Source of the DNA: Streptomyces sp. NRRL B-1140
GTDB lineage: Bacteria; Actinomycetota; Actinomycetes; Streptomycetales; Streptomycetaceae
Reading direction: 5' to 3'
DNA: 64,000 bases
Assembly: GCF_001280065.1 (NCBI RefSeq)
Contig: NZ_LGEA01000102.1
Span: 62,001 to 126,000 of the forward strand
The position numbers and the translations under genes are program-made. Of the stretch, positions 38,782-50,032 are shown piece by piece. Position 1 is the stretch's first letter. Each line of letters begins with the position of its first letter. The notes beneath the pieces are model-generated. The model was not told the DNA's origin. It saw nothing but the letters and a program-made list of their open reading frames with translations, and ran no database searches.

Positions 38782-39717
38782 TCAGAAACGGTACTGCTCG
38801 TCGTACCCGTTGCCCTGTGGCTGCTGCCCACCGCCCTGATAGCCGTACGGCTGCTCCGGCGGCAGTTCCTGCCCGTACTCGTCGGCGTTGCGCTGCTGCG
38901 GGACCCAGACCCCGCCGGGCGTGCTGTCGCCGCCGTAGGTGCCGGAGTACTGGTCCTGGCCGTAGGACTGCTGGCCGTAGTACTGCTGGTCGCCGTACGT
39001 GCCGTCGTAGGTGCCCTGGCCGTAGGCCGACGAGCCGATGTACGGGTCGGAGTAGGCGGCGTACTGCTGCTGCCCGTTCGCGTCGTAGCCCTGCTGCTGG
39101 CCGTAGCCGGAGTAGTCGTAGGCGTAGGACTGGTCCGCGGCCTGGGAGGCGTACTGGTCGTGGGTCTGCTGACCCCCCGACTGGTACCCCTGGTCGTAGA
39201 CGCCGTAGGAGCCGCTGTCCTCGGGCAGGGGCTGCGGCTCGTAGACGGCGGTGGTCTCGGCGGAGGCCGGCTGGTGCATGGGGCGGGCGGGAGTGAAGAC
39301 GTCGTCCCGGTCGTAGTCGTCGTCCTGGCCGTGGGGGGCGGGGTCCTGGCGGCGGGCGCCGGACTCGTCGTCGTAGCCGCCCTCGGCCTCCAGGCCCGAA
39401 ACCTCCAGGGTGGGCTCCTGGCGGCCGCGCTCGCCGCGGCGACGCTTGCTGCCGCCCAGCGCGGGCGCGTTCATCGCCCAGCCGGCCGCGAAGCCGCTGC
39501 GGAACGACAGGGTGACGTAGGTCTGCCCCACCGCGAAGGCGGCCGCACCCAGTCCGATCACGACGACCGACGGGATCAGGACGCCGACGACGACACCGAG
39601 GAACCCGGCGAAGGCCAGCAGGCGCCAGCGCAGTCGCGCCTTGTACTGCAGGAGCACCTCGCCCAGCAGCCACAGCGCGACGATGCCGAACGCGATGTAG
39701 AGGACCGCCCAGCCCAT
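38782..39717 (-). CDS. Membrane protein with Tyr/Gly/Gln-rich prion-like tail
   Basis: 311 residues from ATG 39717 (GAGAGGGGCG upstream). Two or three membrane helices within residues 1-70 (VLYIAFGIVALWLLGEVLL; LAFAGFLGVVVGVLIPSVVVI). A short basic segment (GGSKRRRGERGRQ) leads into ~200 residues dominated by Tyr, Gly, Gln, Asp and Ser, with repeated YGQ/YDG/GQQ units. No catalytic motif. Such tails favour self-association or phase separation in other systems (inference). Family not known to me. It lies 56 bases downstream of metF on the same strand. Confidence 0.8.
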   Translation of the reverse strand: MGWAVLYIAFGIVALWLLGEVLLQYKARLRWRLLAFAGFLGVVVGVLIPSVVVIGLGAAAFAVGQTYVTLSFRSGFAAGWAMNAPALGGSKRRRGERGRQEPTLEVSGLEAEGGYDDESGARRQDPAPHGQDDDYDRDDVFTPARPMHQPASAETTAVYEPQPLPEDSGSYGVYDQGYQSGGQQTHDQYASQAADQSYAYDYSGYGQQQGYDANGQQQYAAYSDPYIGSSAYGQGTYDGTYGDQQYYGQQSYGQDQYSGTYGGDSTPGGVWVPQQRNADEYGQELPPEQPYGYQGGGQQPQGNGYDEQYRF

Positions 39718-39773
39718 GTACGCCCCTCTCCCAGTGGCCGCTACGCAGTGTGTCGTATACCGGTGCGAACGGT

Positions 39774-40697
39774 CTAGGCCTGCGGTGAGTGGTGCAGGCC
39801 CAGGTTCTCGTAGATCTCCAGTGTCGCGGTGGAGTTGTTGAGCGTGATGAAGTGCAAGCCGGGCACGCCCTCGGCGAGCAGCCGCGCACAGAACTCCGTG
39901 GCGAATTCGATCCCAATGGAGCGTACAGCGGCGGGATCGTCCTTTGCTGTGAGGATCCGCTCTTTCAGGGCGTCCGGGAACGCGGCGTTGGTGAGGGACC
40001 CGATCCGTTCCAGCGTCTTCACGCTCGCGATCGGCATGACCTCGGGAATGATCGGGGTGTCGCAGCCGGCGGCCGAGACCCGGTCGCGCAGCCGGAGGTA
40101 GTCCTCGGGGTCGAAGAACATCTGCGTGATGGCGTAGTCGGCGCCCGCCCGGCACTTGTCGACGAAGTGGCGGACGTCGGTGTCCCAGTCGCACGAGCGG
40201 GGGTGCATCGCCGGGAAGGCGGCGACGCCCACGCAGAAGTCGCCGGAGGCCTTGATCAGCTCGACGAGTTCGGCGGCGTAGGCCAGGCCGCGCGGGTGCG
40301 GCACCCAGTCGCCCATCGGGTCGCCGGGCGGGTCGCCGCGCAGGGCGAGCATGTTGCGGATCCCGGCGTCGGCGTACTGGCCGATGATGTTGCGCAGGTC
40401 GGCCACCGAGTGGTCGACGGCGGTGAGGTGGGCGATCGGGGTGAGGGTGGTGTCGGAGGCGATCGCCTCGGTCGCCTTGACCGTGCCCGCACGGGTGGAA
40501 CCGCCCGCGCCGTAGGTCACGGAGACGAAGTCGGGTGCCACCGCCTCGACCCGGCGCAGCGCGTTCCACAGGTTCCGCTCGCCCTTCGGGGTCTTGGGGG
40601 CGTAGAACTCGAACGAGTACGTCGTCTTGCCGGCCGCGAGCATGTCGCGGACGGTGCGGGCGTGGTCCGACCTGATGGATGCGGTGCCGAGGGCCAT
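39774..40697 (-). CDS. metF: 5,10-Methylenetetrahydrofolate reductase
   Basis: 307 residues, TIM-barrel flavoenzyme. Family blocks: [17 protein letters not shown] near residue 28, [59 protein letters not shown], and IIPEVMPI. It reduces methylene-THF to methyl-THF for methionine synthesis. No Shine-Dalgarno precedes the ATG; TAACCT ends 6 bases upstream, so the mRNA may be leaderless. Downstream of thiE by 98 bases. Confidence 0.96.
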   Translation of the reverse strand: MALGTASIRSDHARTVRDMLAAGKTTYSFEFYAPKTPKGERNLWNALRRVEAVAPDFVSVTYGAGGSTRAGTVKATEAIASDTTLTPIAHLTAVDHSVADLRNIIGQYADAGIRNMLALRGDPPGDPMGDWVPHPRGLAYAAELVELIKASGDFCVGVAAFPAMHPRSCDWDTDVRHFVDKCRAGADYAITQMFFDPEDYLRLRDRVSAAGCDTPIIPEVMPIASVKTLERIGSLTNAAFPDALKERILTAKDDPAAVRSIGIEFATEFCARLLAEGVPGLHFITLNNSTATLEIYENLGLHHSPQA

Positions 40698-40795
40698 ACC
40701 GGCAGGTTAGCCAGGGGCGGTCGGTCCCCCAACCGGGGGCCGACTTTTGCCCCGATTGTCCACTTGTTGTCCATCCCTTGGACAAGCCGTCGTGG
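40698..40795 (-). promoter_or_regulatory. metF promoter region with three TTGTCCA half-sites
   Basis: On the minus strand TTGGGG (40727-40732), a 17-base spacer and TAACCT (40704-40709) would start transcription at or beside the metF ATG. Further upstream TTGTCCA occurs at 40756-40762 and 40767-40773, and inverted as TGGACAA at 40779-40785; the last two form a 7-bp inverted repeat with a 5-base spacer. This may be an operator, or a weak thiE terminator. Confidence 0.5.
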
Positions 40796-41452
40796 TTACG
40801 CCTCCCGCAGCCGCTTCGCGAACCCGGCCGCCGCGGCCCCGGGGTCGTCCGCCTCGGTGATCGCCCGGACGACGACGGCCCGCCGGGCGCCCGCCTCCAG
40901 GACCTGGTCGAGATTGCCGAGGTCGATGCCGCCGATGGCGAACCAGGGGCGGTCGGTGCCGAGGGCGGCGGTGTGGCGGACGAGGTCCAGGCCGGGTGCG
41001 TGGCGGCCGGGCTTGGTGGGCGTCGGCCAGCACGGACCGGTGCAGAAGTAGTCCACGCCCTGCTGGACCGCTGCCGCCTCGGCCTCGGACTCGGCGTGGG
41101 TGGAGCGGCCGATCAGGACGTCGTCGCCGAGGAGCGCGCGGGCGGCGGGGACCGGGAGGTCTCCCTGACCGAGGTGCAGGACGTCGGAGCCGGCGGCGTG
41201 GGCGACGTCCGCACGGTCGTTGACCGCGAGCAGCTTGCCGTGCCGGGCGCAGGCGTCGGCGAAGACGGCCAGGTGCTCCAGTTCCTCGGCGGCCTCCATG
41301 CCCTTGTCCCGCAGCTGCACGATGTCGACGCCGCCGGACAGCACGGCGTCCAGGAACTGCCCGAGGTCGCCCTGCCGCTTGCGCGCGTCGGTGCAGAGGT
41401 AGACCCGGGCGTCGGCGAGCTGGGCCCGTGCGGTGGCGGCGTTGCCGGTCAT
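40796..41452 (-). CDS. thiE: Thiamine-phosphate synthase
   Basis: 218 residues from ATG 41452 (GGGGGA upstream). TIM barrel with the ThiE phosphate and thiazole sites: [19 protein letters not shown] near residue 45, [26 protein letters not shown] near 78, [15 protein letters not shown], and [28 protein letters not shown]. It joins HMP-PP and thiazole phosphate. It lies 2.5 kb from thiO-thiS-thiG on the opposite strand, and I see no TPP riboswitch of its own. Confidence 0.95.
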   Translation of the reverse strand: MTGNAATARAQLADARVYLCTDARKRQGDLGQFLDAVLSGGVDIVQLRDKGMEAAEELEHLAVFADACARHGKLLAVNDRADVAHAAGSDVLHLGQGDLPVPAARALLGDDVLIGRSTHAESEAEAAAVQQGVDYFCTGPCWPTPTKPGRHAPGLDLVRHTAALGTDRPWFAIGGIDLGNLDQVLEAGARRAVVVRAITEADDPGAAAAGFAKRLREA

Positions 41453-41645
41453 GCGTGTCCCCCAGGGTGTCGGTGGCGTGCGGGTGCGGGTGCGCGTGCG
41501 CGGCGTCGAGCGGGCCCGCGTGGGCGGCATGCGTGGCGTGCGGCGCGGGACGTACCCGCCCCCGTCACCGATGCCTCGGGCACCTTACGCCCGTCCCTTG
41601 GCCCGCCGCTGACCTTCGCAGTCCCGCACAGGGCGCGCGCCACCC
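41453..41645. other. GC-rich intergenic stretch upstream of thiE
   Basis: Upstream of thiE and downstream of the Rv2175c-like gene. It includes a G/T-rich run of GTGCG-like units (about 41480-41515) on the plus strand and no gene I can support. No clear promoter for thiE was seen. Confidence 0.35.
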
Positions 41646-41672
41646 GGGCCGTGACCCCTCGGGTCACGGCCC
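41646..41672 (-). terminator. Stem-loop terminator of the Rv2175c-like gene
   Basis: Perfect 12-bp inverted repeat, arms 41646-41657 and 41661-41672, loop CTC. It lies 70 bases beyond the stop codon of the minus-strand gene at 41743. Confidence 0.7.
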
Positions 41673-41742
41673 CCACATCGGGCGGTTGTTCGGGTCCGAC
41701 CCCGCTCGCACGGCGCCGGACGGTTGTCCTGTCGCTGCCTGG

Positions 41743-42108
41743 TCAGACCGCGAGCGCCTGGGCGCGGCGCTTCACCTCCGTGCCGCGATTCTCGCTGAGC
41801 GCCTGCGCGGGGGTGCCGGGCAGGCTGGGGTCCGGGGTGAAGAGCCACTCCAGCATCTCTTCGTCCGTGAAGCCGTCGTCCCGCAGGAGCGTCAGGGTCC
41901 CGGACAGGCCCTTGACGACCTTGTCCCCGTCGATGAAGGCGGCAGGGACGTGCAGCGCGCGGTTCTCACCTCGGCGTACGGCGATGAGCTGGCCCTCCTT
42001 GACCAGCTGCCGCACACGCGTCACCTCGACGCCGAGCTGTTCGGCGATGTCGGGGAGGGTGAGCCAGGCGGGGACGAGAGCATCGATCTTTGCGTCAATC
42101 TCGGTCAC
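41743..42108 (-). CDS. Rv2175c-like DNA-binding protein
   Basis: 121 residues from GTG 42108, with GGCAGG 8 bases upstream; an upstream start at 42159 has weaker support. A helix-turn-helix lies near the N-terminus (WLTLPDIAEQLGVEVTRVRQLVKEGQLIAVRR). The rest (HVPAAFIDGDKVVKGLSGTLTLLRDDGFTDEEMLEWLF) matches the C-terminal domain of mycobacterial Rv2175c, a DNA-binding substrate of a Ser/Thr kinase. A PASTA kinase is encoded 4 kb away. Divergence and promoters are unclear. Confidence 0.8.
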   Translation of the reverse strand: MTEIDAKIDALVPAWLTLPDIAEQLGVEVTRVRQLVKEGQLIAVRRGENRALHVPAAFIDGDKVVKGLSGTLTLLRDDGFTDEEMLEWLFTPDPSLPGTPAQALSENRGTEVKRRAQALAV

Positions 42109-42218
42109 GGAAACCAGCCTGCCATTTGCCGCTGACAGTCGGAAGCCGGACCGGCCCACCCGGCGGACGCGCCGCGCCCGTCAGCACCGCCCGGCGGCCC
42201 CCACCGAGGCGGTGACGC

Positions 42219-43460
42219 CTACGCCGTCGCCGCTTTCATGGGCCTCGCCGGATCGGCCAGCAGCACCGGATTCATCGGCGTGCCGGACTCGATCAGGCGG
42301 CGACCCTGCGCCAGGTCCCGGGGCCGGCCCACCGCCAGCAGCGCGACCAGCCGCTCGCCCCGCAGCCAGCAGACCGTCCAGGCCGGACCGGACGGGTCGC
42401 CCCGCCACAGGGTGGCGTCCGCGGCCGCGTGGTGCCCGGCGTACTGGACGAACCGCCCGAACTGCTCGGACCAGAAGTACGGCACCGGGTCGTACACCGC
42501 CGGCGTCTCCCCCGTGGCCCGGCCGACGATGTTCACGGCGACCGTGCGCGGCCCCTGCAGGGCGTTGTCCCAGTGGTGGATCAGCAGGCGCTCGCCGTAG
42601 CGGCCCGAGGGGAAGGAGGCGCAGTCGCCGACCGCGTACACATCCGGCACGCCCGCGCGCAGATGCTCGTCGGCCACGATCTCGCCGTGGGGGCCCAGTG
42701 CGATCCCGGAACCGGCCAGCCAGGCCGTCGCGGGGCGGGCGCCGATGCCGACGACGACCGCGCCCGCGGGCAGCCGCGAGCCGTCGTCGAGGACGACGAC
42801 GCCGGGTTCGACGCGCTCCACGCGCGCGTGCGTCCGCAGGACCGCGCCCGCGTCGGTGTACCAGCCGGCCATGGGGGCGGCGACCTCGGCGGGCAGCGCC
42901 CCGGCGAGCGGGCGTTCGGCGGCCTCGACGACGGTCACCGCGCAGCCCGCCTCGCGCGCGGCGGTGGCGAACTCGGCGCCGATCCAGCCCGCGCCGACGA
43001 CCACGAGGTCGTGCCGGCCGGCCAGCACGGGCCGCAGCCGCTCGGCGTCGTCGAGGGTGCGCAGCAGATGCACGCCCGGCACGCCTTCGGTGCCGGGCAG
43101 CCGAAGGGGTTCCGCGCCCGTCGCGACGACCAGGACGTCGTACGGCACGGGCCCGTCCTCGGTGTCCAGCTCGTGGTCGGCGGGGCGCAGGCCCAGCACC
43201 TCGCAGCCGAGCCGCAGTTCGATGCCGAGGGCCTCGAAGTCGACGTCGAAGGCGGAGCCCTCGGACTTGCCGAGCAGGACGGCCTTGGACAACGGGGGCC
43301 GGTCGTAGGGCTGGTGGGGCTCGGCGCCGATGAGGATCACGTCACCGGTGAAGCCCTGCTCGCGCAGCGCGACGGCGGTCTGCACCCCGGCCATGCCCGC
43401 GCCCGCCACGACGACGCGCCGCGGCGCGGACGAACCCGGTTCCTGCGTCTGCTCGCTCAC
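42219..43460 (-). CDS. FAD-dependent ferredoxin-reductase-type oxidoreductase
   Basis: 413 residues, GTG start. FAD site VVVAGAGMAGVQTAVALREQG, then PYDRPPLSKAVL, the BphA4/rubredoxin-reductase signature. NAD site LVVVGAGWIGAEFATAAREAG near residue 150, and DVYAVGDCASFPSGRYG for the second FAD contact. A C-terminal reductase dimerisation domain follows. It passes electrons from NAD(P)H to a ferredoxin or rubredoxin; no partner gene is adjacent. It starts 32 bases after the small gene at 43493 on the same strand. Confidence 0.92.
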   Translation of the reverse strand: MSEQTQEPGSSAPRRVVVAGAGMAGVQTAVALREQGFTGDVILIGAEPHQPYDRPPLSKAVLLGKSEGSAFDVDFEALGIELRLGCEVLGLRPADHELDTEDGPVPYDVLVVATGAEPLRLPGTEGVPGVHLLRTLDDAERLRPVLAGRHDLVVVGAGWIGAEFATAAREAGCAVTVVEAAERPLAGALPAEVAAPMAGWYTDAGAVLRTHARVERVEPGVVVLDDGSRLPAGAVVVGIGARPATAWLAGSGIALGPHGEIVADEHLRAGVPDVYAVGDCASFPSGRYGERLLIHHWDNALQGPRTVAVNIVGRATGETPAVYDPVPYFWSEQFGRFVQYAGHHAAADATLWRGDPSGPAWTVCWLRGERLVALLAVGRPRDLAQGRRLIESGTPMNPVLLADPARPMKAATA

Positions 43461-43492
43461 CTGATCACCATAGACACCTGACGTTCTGTCAG

Positions 43493-43843
43493 TCAGTGCT
43501 CATGCGCCGTGACCTGCTCCACAACGCTTCTGCCGTTGCCCTGCTGGGACTCCCACTCCCAGGTCTCCTCCAGCCGCACCCGCCCGTCGGGCAGCTCCAC
43601 GACCGCCGAGACGCAGTGCCCCGAGGACGTGGTCCCGTCCCGCTTGAGCTGGACGTACCGGAAGTCCAGCCGGTCACCTTCCCGGGTACCCACGAGGTGC
43701 CCGCGTACGACGTCGCCGCCGGTGTACTCGGCCCAGATCTCGCCCCGCCGCTCGTGGTACGTGAACCGGGTGCGGGTGCCCACCTGGCCGGGAGCCTGGT
43801 CGGCGACCGGGGCGAGGACGAGACCGTCGAGGGATCGGGCCAT
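43493..43843 (-). CDS. Small conserved hypothetical protein
   Basis: 116 residues from ATG 43843 (AAGGGAG 9 bases upstream). The composition suggests a beta-barrel or lipocalin-like fold: alternating strands GTRTRFTYHERRGEIWAEYTG, VRGHLVGTREGDRLDFRYVQL, and GRVRLEETWEWES. No signal peptide, membrane helix or catalytic motif is visible. I do not recognise a function. It is divergent from the TPP-riboswitch unit and probably co-transcribed with the downstream flavoprotein. Confidence 0.8.
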   Translation of the reverse strand: MARSLDGLVLAPVADQAPGQVGTRTRFTYHERRGEIWAEYTGGDVVRGHLVGTREGDRLDFRYVQLKRDGTTSSGHCVSAVVELPDGRVRLEETWEWESQQGNGRSVVEQVTAHEH

Positions 43844-43881
43844 GGACTGAGGCTCCCTTACTGCGGGACAGGGCATCGGGC

Positions 43882-44000
43882 TAGGGTGGCCAACGTAAAG
43901 CACTCGCGGGAGCCCGGACGCACCGGGCTGAGAGGGAGGCTGGCGGCCTCCGACCGTACGAACCTGATCCGGGTCATGCCGGCGAAGGGAGGGGCTGGAC
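43882..44000 (+). promoter_or_regulatory. TPP riboswitch of the thiOSG operon
   Basis: The aptamer spans about 43904-43990: the THI-box elements CTGAGAGGGA (43928-43937) and ACCTGATCCGGGTCATGCCG (43962-43981), then GCGAAGGGAG (43982-43991). TCGC (43904-43907) can pair with GCGA (43982-43985) to close the main stem. The Shine-Dalgarno GGGAGGGG of thiO overlaps the aptamer's 3' end, so TPP should block translation. TAGGGT at 43882-43887 may be the -10. Confidence 0.92.
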
Positions 44001-44004
44001 GCCC

Positions 44005-46186
<2,182 letters not shown>

Positions 46187-46304
46187 CCCGCGCTTGTGCT
46201 GGGGGCGGGTCGGCACTCATGCCCGCAGCGGGGGGGGCGGACAGACGTCACAGGTCGGCTGCAGTCCCGCCCCGGAAACAGCCGCAGGGACAGGGCTGTC
46301 GGTC

Positions 46305-48260
46305 ATGGCTCGTACACTCGCCTGCGTGGACACGACCCTTCAGGACCCCTTGGTCGGGCAGGTGCTCGACGGCCGGTATCGCATCGACGCGCGGATCGCG
46401 GTCGGCGGGATGGCCACGGTCTACCGGGCCGTGGACACCCGGCTCGACCGGATCCTCGCGCTCAAGGTGATGCACCCCTCGCTCGCGGTCGACGCCTCGT
46501 TCGTCGAGCGGTTCATCCGCGAGGCGAAGTCGGTGGCCCGGCTGGCCCATCCGAACGTGGTGCAGGTCTTCGACCAGGGCACCGACGGCTCGTACGTGTA
46601 CCTGGCGATGGAGTACGTCGCGGGCTGCACCCTCCGGGACGTGCTGCGCGAGCGCGGGGCGCTGCAGCCGCGTGCCGCCCTGGACATCCTGGAGCCGGTG
46701 CTGGCCGCCCTGGGCGCGGCGCACCGCGCCGGGTTCGTGCACCGCGACATGAAGCCCGAGAACGTGCTGATAGGGGACGACGGGCGGGTCAAGGTCGCCG
46801 ACTTCGGCCTGGTCCGGGCCGTGGACACGGTGACGAACACCACCGGCACCGTGCTCGGCACGGTCTCGTACCTGGCCCCGGAGCAGATAGAGGACGGCAC
46901 CGCCGATCCCCGCGTCGACGTGTACGCGTGCGGCGTGATGCTGTACGAGATGCTGACCGGCGACAAGCCGCACGACGGCGACTCCCCCGCCGTCATTCTC
47001 TACAAGCACCTGCACGAGGACGTGCCCCCGCCCTCGGCCGCCGTGCCGGGTATGGCGTACGAGCTGGACGCGATGGTGGCCTCGGCGACGGCCCGTACCC
47101 CGGCCCTCCGCCCGCACGACGCGGTGGCGCTGCTCGCGCAGGTCCGTGACGGACGCGGCCGGCTGGACGAGGAGCAGCTGGACGCGGTGCCGCCGCAGGC
47201 GCTGGCGGTGGACCACGACAACGGCGACGACCGGACGACCGTGATCCCGCGCGCCCTGACCACGCCCCGTCCGCTGCCGGCCGACGCTGACGAGGAGGCC
47301 TCCGGGGCCGCCCTCAACCGCACCACCCGCCTGGCCTCCCCGCCGCCGCCCCCGCCGTCCCGGCGCCGCCGTGGTCCGCTGCGCGGCCCGGCGGCGATCG
47401 TCGTCGCCGTCCTGCTCGCGCTGGGTCTCGGCGTCGGCGTCTGGTACATCAACTCCGGCCAGTTCACCGAGGTCCCGCCGCTGCTGACGAAGACCCAGGA
47501 GCAGGCCGAGGACCGGCTGCGCGACGCCGGTCTCGAACTCGGCAAGGTGGAGCACGCCTACAGCGACACGGTGGAGCGCGGCCAGATCATCAGCAGCGAC
47601 CCGAAGGCCGGGACACGCATCCGCGGCAACGACTCGGTGGGCATCACCATCTCCGACGGCCCCGAGACCGTGCGGGTGCCGGCCCTCGCGGGACAGAAGC
47701 TGGGCAAGGCGCGGGAGCTGCTGAAGGACGACGGGCTGGAGCCGGGCATGGTCACCCGGGAGTTCAGCGAGGACGTGCCGCGCGGCTCGGTGGTCTCCGC
47801 GAGTCCGGCCGACGGCACGAAGGTACGGGCCGGCACGGCCGTGGCGCTGGTCGTCAGCAAGGGCGCAGCCATCGACATCCCCGACGTCACCGGCTCGGAC
47901 GAGGCCGACGCGCGGTCCGAACTGACGGAGGCCGGCCTCAAGGTGAAGATCGCCACCGAGCGGGTCACCTCGTCCGAGTACGACAAGGGCCAGGTGGTCC
48001 GGCAGACGCCGAAGTCCGGCACGGCGGCCGAGGGCGACACGGTGACGCTGACGCTGTCGAAGGGCCCCGAGATGATCGAGGTCCCGGACGTGGTCGGCGA
48101 CAGTGTCGACGACGCCCGGCAGGCCCTGGAAGGCGCCGGGTTCGAGGTCGACGAGGACCGCGGGCTGTTCGGCCTGTTCGGCGACGAGGTCAAGAGCCAG
48201 TCCGTCGAGGGTGGTCAGACCGCGCCCAAGGGCTCCACGATCACCATCGAGATCAGGTGA
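46305..48260 (+). CDS. PASTA-domain Ser/Thr protein kinase (PknB-like)
   Basis: 651 residues from ATG 46305; GTG 46326 is possible but has no ribosome-binding site. Kinase domain ~23-285: Gly loop AVGGMATVY, Lys54 in ALKVMH, HRDMKPEN with catalytic Asp148, DFGLVRAV, and APEQ. A Pro/Arg-rich juxtamembrane segment precedes one membrane helix (~362-383), then four extracellular PASTA repeats of ~66 residues, the last with a Gly/Phe insert (GLFGLFGDE). PASTA domains sense muropeptides or lipid II. It stands apart from the division cluster, so it is probably a second PASTA kinase. Confidence 0.95.
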   Translation: MARTLACVDTTLQDPLVGQVLDGRYRIDARIAVGGMATVYRAVDTRLDRILALKVMHPSLAVDASFVERFIREAKSVARLAHPNVVQVFDQGTDGSYVYLAMEYVAGCTLRDVLRERGALQPRAALDILEPVLAALGAAHRAGFVHRDMKPENVLIGDDGRVKVADFGLVRAVDTVTNTTGTVLGTVSYLAPEQIEDGTADPRVDVYACGVMLYEMLTGDKPHDGDSPAVILYKHLHEDVPPPSAAVPGMAYELDAMVASATARTPALRPHDAVALLAQVRDGRGRLDEEQLDAVPPQALAVDHDNGDDRTTVIPRALTTPRPLPADADEEASGAALNRTTRLASPPPPPPSRRRRGPLRGPAAIVVAVLLALGLGVGVWYINSGQFTEVPPLLTKTQEQAEDRLRDAGLELGKVEHAYSDTVERGQIISSDPKAGTRIRGNDSVGITISDGPETVRVPALAGQKLGKARELLKDDGLEPGMVTREFSEDVPRGSVVSASPADGTKVRAGTAVALVVSKGAAIDIPDVTGSDEADARSELTEAGLKVKIATERVTSSEYDKGQVVRQTPKSGTAAEGDTVTLTLSKGPEMIEVPDVVGDSVDDARQALEGAGFEVDEDRGLFGLFGDEVKSQSVEGGQTAPKGSTITIEIR

Positions 48261-48318
48261 GGCCGGCGGGCCGAGGCCCGCGGACGGGGCAGGGCCGGAC
48301 GCATGACACCCTGAACGG

Positions 48319-49197
48319 GTGAACAGTCAGCTGTCCGGCCCGTCCCGCAACCCGGTGGGCGGCCATGTCCCCGTGGCCGGTGGGCTCCACTCCGTCGGCC
48401 TGTCGTACGCCCGTGACCTGGAGGCGGAGGCCGTCCAGGTCTTCGTCGCCAACCCGCGCGGCTGGGCCACGCCGACCGGGAACCCCAAGCAGGACGAGGC
48501 GTTCCGCGCGGCGTGCGCGGACGGGGCGATCCCGGCGTACGTCCACGCCCCCTACCTGATCAACTTCGGCTCGCACACCGAGGCGACCGTGGAGCGGTCG
48601 GTGGAGTCGCTGCGGCACTCGCTGCGGCGCGGGCGGGAGATCGGGGCGCTGGGCGTGGTCGTGCACACCGGCAGCGCGACCGGCGGCCGGGAGCGGTCGG
48701 TGGCGCTGCAGCAGGTACGGGAGCACCTGCTGCCGCTGCTGGACGAGCTGACCCACGACGACGACCCGTACCTGCTGCTGGAGTCGACGGCCGGCCAGGG
48801 CGCCTCGCTGTGCTCACGGACCTGGGACTTCGGCCCGTACTTCGAGGCGCTGGACGCCCACCCGATGCTCGGCGTGTGCCTGGACACCTGCCACATCTAC
48901 GCCGCCGGGCACGACCTGACCGGCCCGAGCGGGATGCACCGGACGCTGGATCTGCTGGTGGACACGGTCGGCGAGGGCCGGCTGAAGCTGATCCACGCCA
49001 ACGACTCCAAGGACGTCGTGGGCGCGCACAAGGACCGGCACGAGAACATCGGCGTCGGTCACATCGGCGAGGACCCGTTCCGGGCGCTGATGACACACCC
49101 CGCGACCGCGGGCGTGCCGCTGATCATCGAGACGCCGGGCGGCAAGCAGGGACACGCGGCCGACGTGGAGCGGCTGAAGAAGCTGCGCGACGGGTGA
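48319..49197 (+). CDS. Endonuclease IV-like AP endonuclease
   Basis: 292 residues, GTG start with weak Shine-Dalgarno. AP endonuclease 2 fold: GHVPVAGGL, AVQVFVANPRGW, IPAYVHAPYLINFGS, VVVHTGSATG, LLLESTAGQG, LGVCLDTCHIYAAGHDL, LIHANDSKDVVGAHKDRHENIG, and PLIIETPGG, giving the His, Glu and Asp ligands of the trinuclear zinc site. The family cleaves abasic sites in DNA repair. It sits 58 bases after the PASTA kinase on the same strand and may share its transcript. A sugar-isomerase-like role is less likely given the complete metal ligand set. Confidence 0.9.
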   Translation: MNSQLSGPSRNPVGGHVPVAGGLHSVGLSYARDLEAEAVQVFVANPRGWATPTGNPKQDEAFRAACADGAIPAYVHAPYLINFGSHTEATVERSVESLRHSLRRGREIGALGVVVHTGSATGGRERSVALQQVREHLLPLLDELTHDDDPYLLLESTAGQGASLCSRTWDFGPYFEALDAHPMLGVCLDTCHIYAAGHDLTGPSGMHRTLDLLVDTVGEGRLKLIHANDSKDVVGAHKDRHENIGVGHIGEDPFRALMTHPATAGVPLIIETPGGKQGHAADVERLKKLRDG

Positions 49198-49206
49198 GCT
49201 GAGGCC

Positions 49207-49857
49207 TCAGAGGTCGGGGCCGTCCCCCGGAAGCTCCTGGTAGGAGTAACGCTGTTCCCGCCAGGGGTCGCCGATGTTGTGGTAGCCGCGCTCTTCCCAG
49301 AAGCCCCGCCGGTCGGCGGTCATGTACTCCACACCGCGCACCCACTTGGGGCCCTTCCAGGCGTAGAGGTGCGGGACGATCAGGCGCAGCGGGAAGCCGT
49401 GCTCGGCGGTGAGCAGCTCGCCGTCCTTGTGGGTGGCGAACAGGACCTGCTCGTCGGCGAAGTCGGACAGCCGGAGGTTGGAGCTGAATCCGTATTCGGC
49501 CCACACCATCACATGGGTGACGTCGTCCGCGGGCGGGGCGAGGTCGAGGAGGGTGCGGGCCGGGATGCCGCCCCACTCGGCGCCCAGCATGCTGAACTTC
49601 GTGACGCAGTGCAGATCGGCCACGACGGTGGTGTGGGGCAGGGCCGTGAACTCCTCGTGCGTCCAGCAGTGCTTGCCGCCGTCGGCGGTGGCGCCGAAGA
49701 CGCGGAATTCCCAGCGCTCGGGCCGGAACTTGGGGACGGGCCCGTAGTGCGTGACCGGCCAGCCGCGCTGCAGCCGCTGGCCCGGGGGCAGGTCCGGCTG
49801 CGCCGCTCCTGCTGGATCGCGCCCTTCTCCCGATTCGTGTTCCAGCGGCTGACCCAT
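49207..49857 (-). CDS. Molybdopterin-dependent sulfite-oxidase-like oxidoreductase
   Basis: 216 residues from ATG 49857 (AGGATGGAG upstream). Oxidoreductase molybdopterin-binding fold of the sulfite oxidase/YedY group: the Mo-ligand Cys is in VVADLHCVTKFSMLGAEWGGIP; HVMVWAEYGFSSNL, EHGFPLRLIVPHLYAWKGPKWVRGVEYM are family blocks. There is no Tat signal peptide, so it is probably cytoplasmic. Substrate and redox partner unknown. Convergent with the nuclease gene (9 bases apart) and divergent from bfr. Confidence 0.88.
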   Translation of the reverse strand: MGQPLEHESGEGRDPAGAAQPDLPPGQRLQRGWPVTHYGPVPKFRPERWEFRVFGATADGGKHCWTHEEFTALPHTTVVADLHCVTKFSMLGAEWGGIPARTLLDLAPPADDVTHVMVWAEYGFSSNLRLSDFADEQVLFATHKDGELLTAEHGFPLRLIVPHLYAWKGPKWVRGVEYMTADRRGFWEERGYHNIGDPWREQRYSYQELPGDGPDL

Positions 49858-50032
49858 GACTCCATCCTGACAGACCCCGGGTGATGCCCCTGACCGAGGC
49901 CACTCCCAAACGGAACAAACTCGACTAAGCATGCCCTTACTTACTAAGTGCAGACTTACTGGACGATCTTCTTCCCCAGTGGAATCATGCGGCGCAACCT
50001 GCCAGTTCCCCCGCGCGGAAGGAGCCTCTGCG

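Noticed and set aside
41480..41515. GTGCG-like short repeats upstream of thiE
   Set aside because: Low-complexity GC-rich DNA without a regular unit or gene; nothing to separate it from base composition.
43478..43492. CTGAC-5-GTCAG inverted repeat, with a similar one at 55486-55500
   Set aside because: Only 5-bp arms, two unrelated promoters, and different loops. The likeness to the TetR palindrome at 33174 is probably chance.
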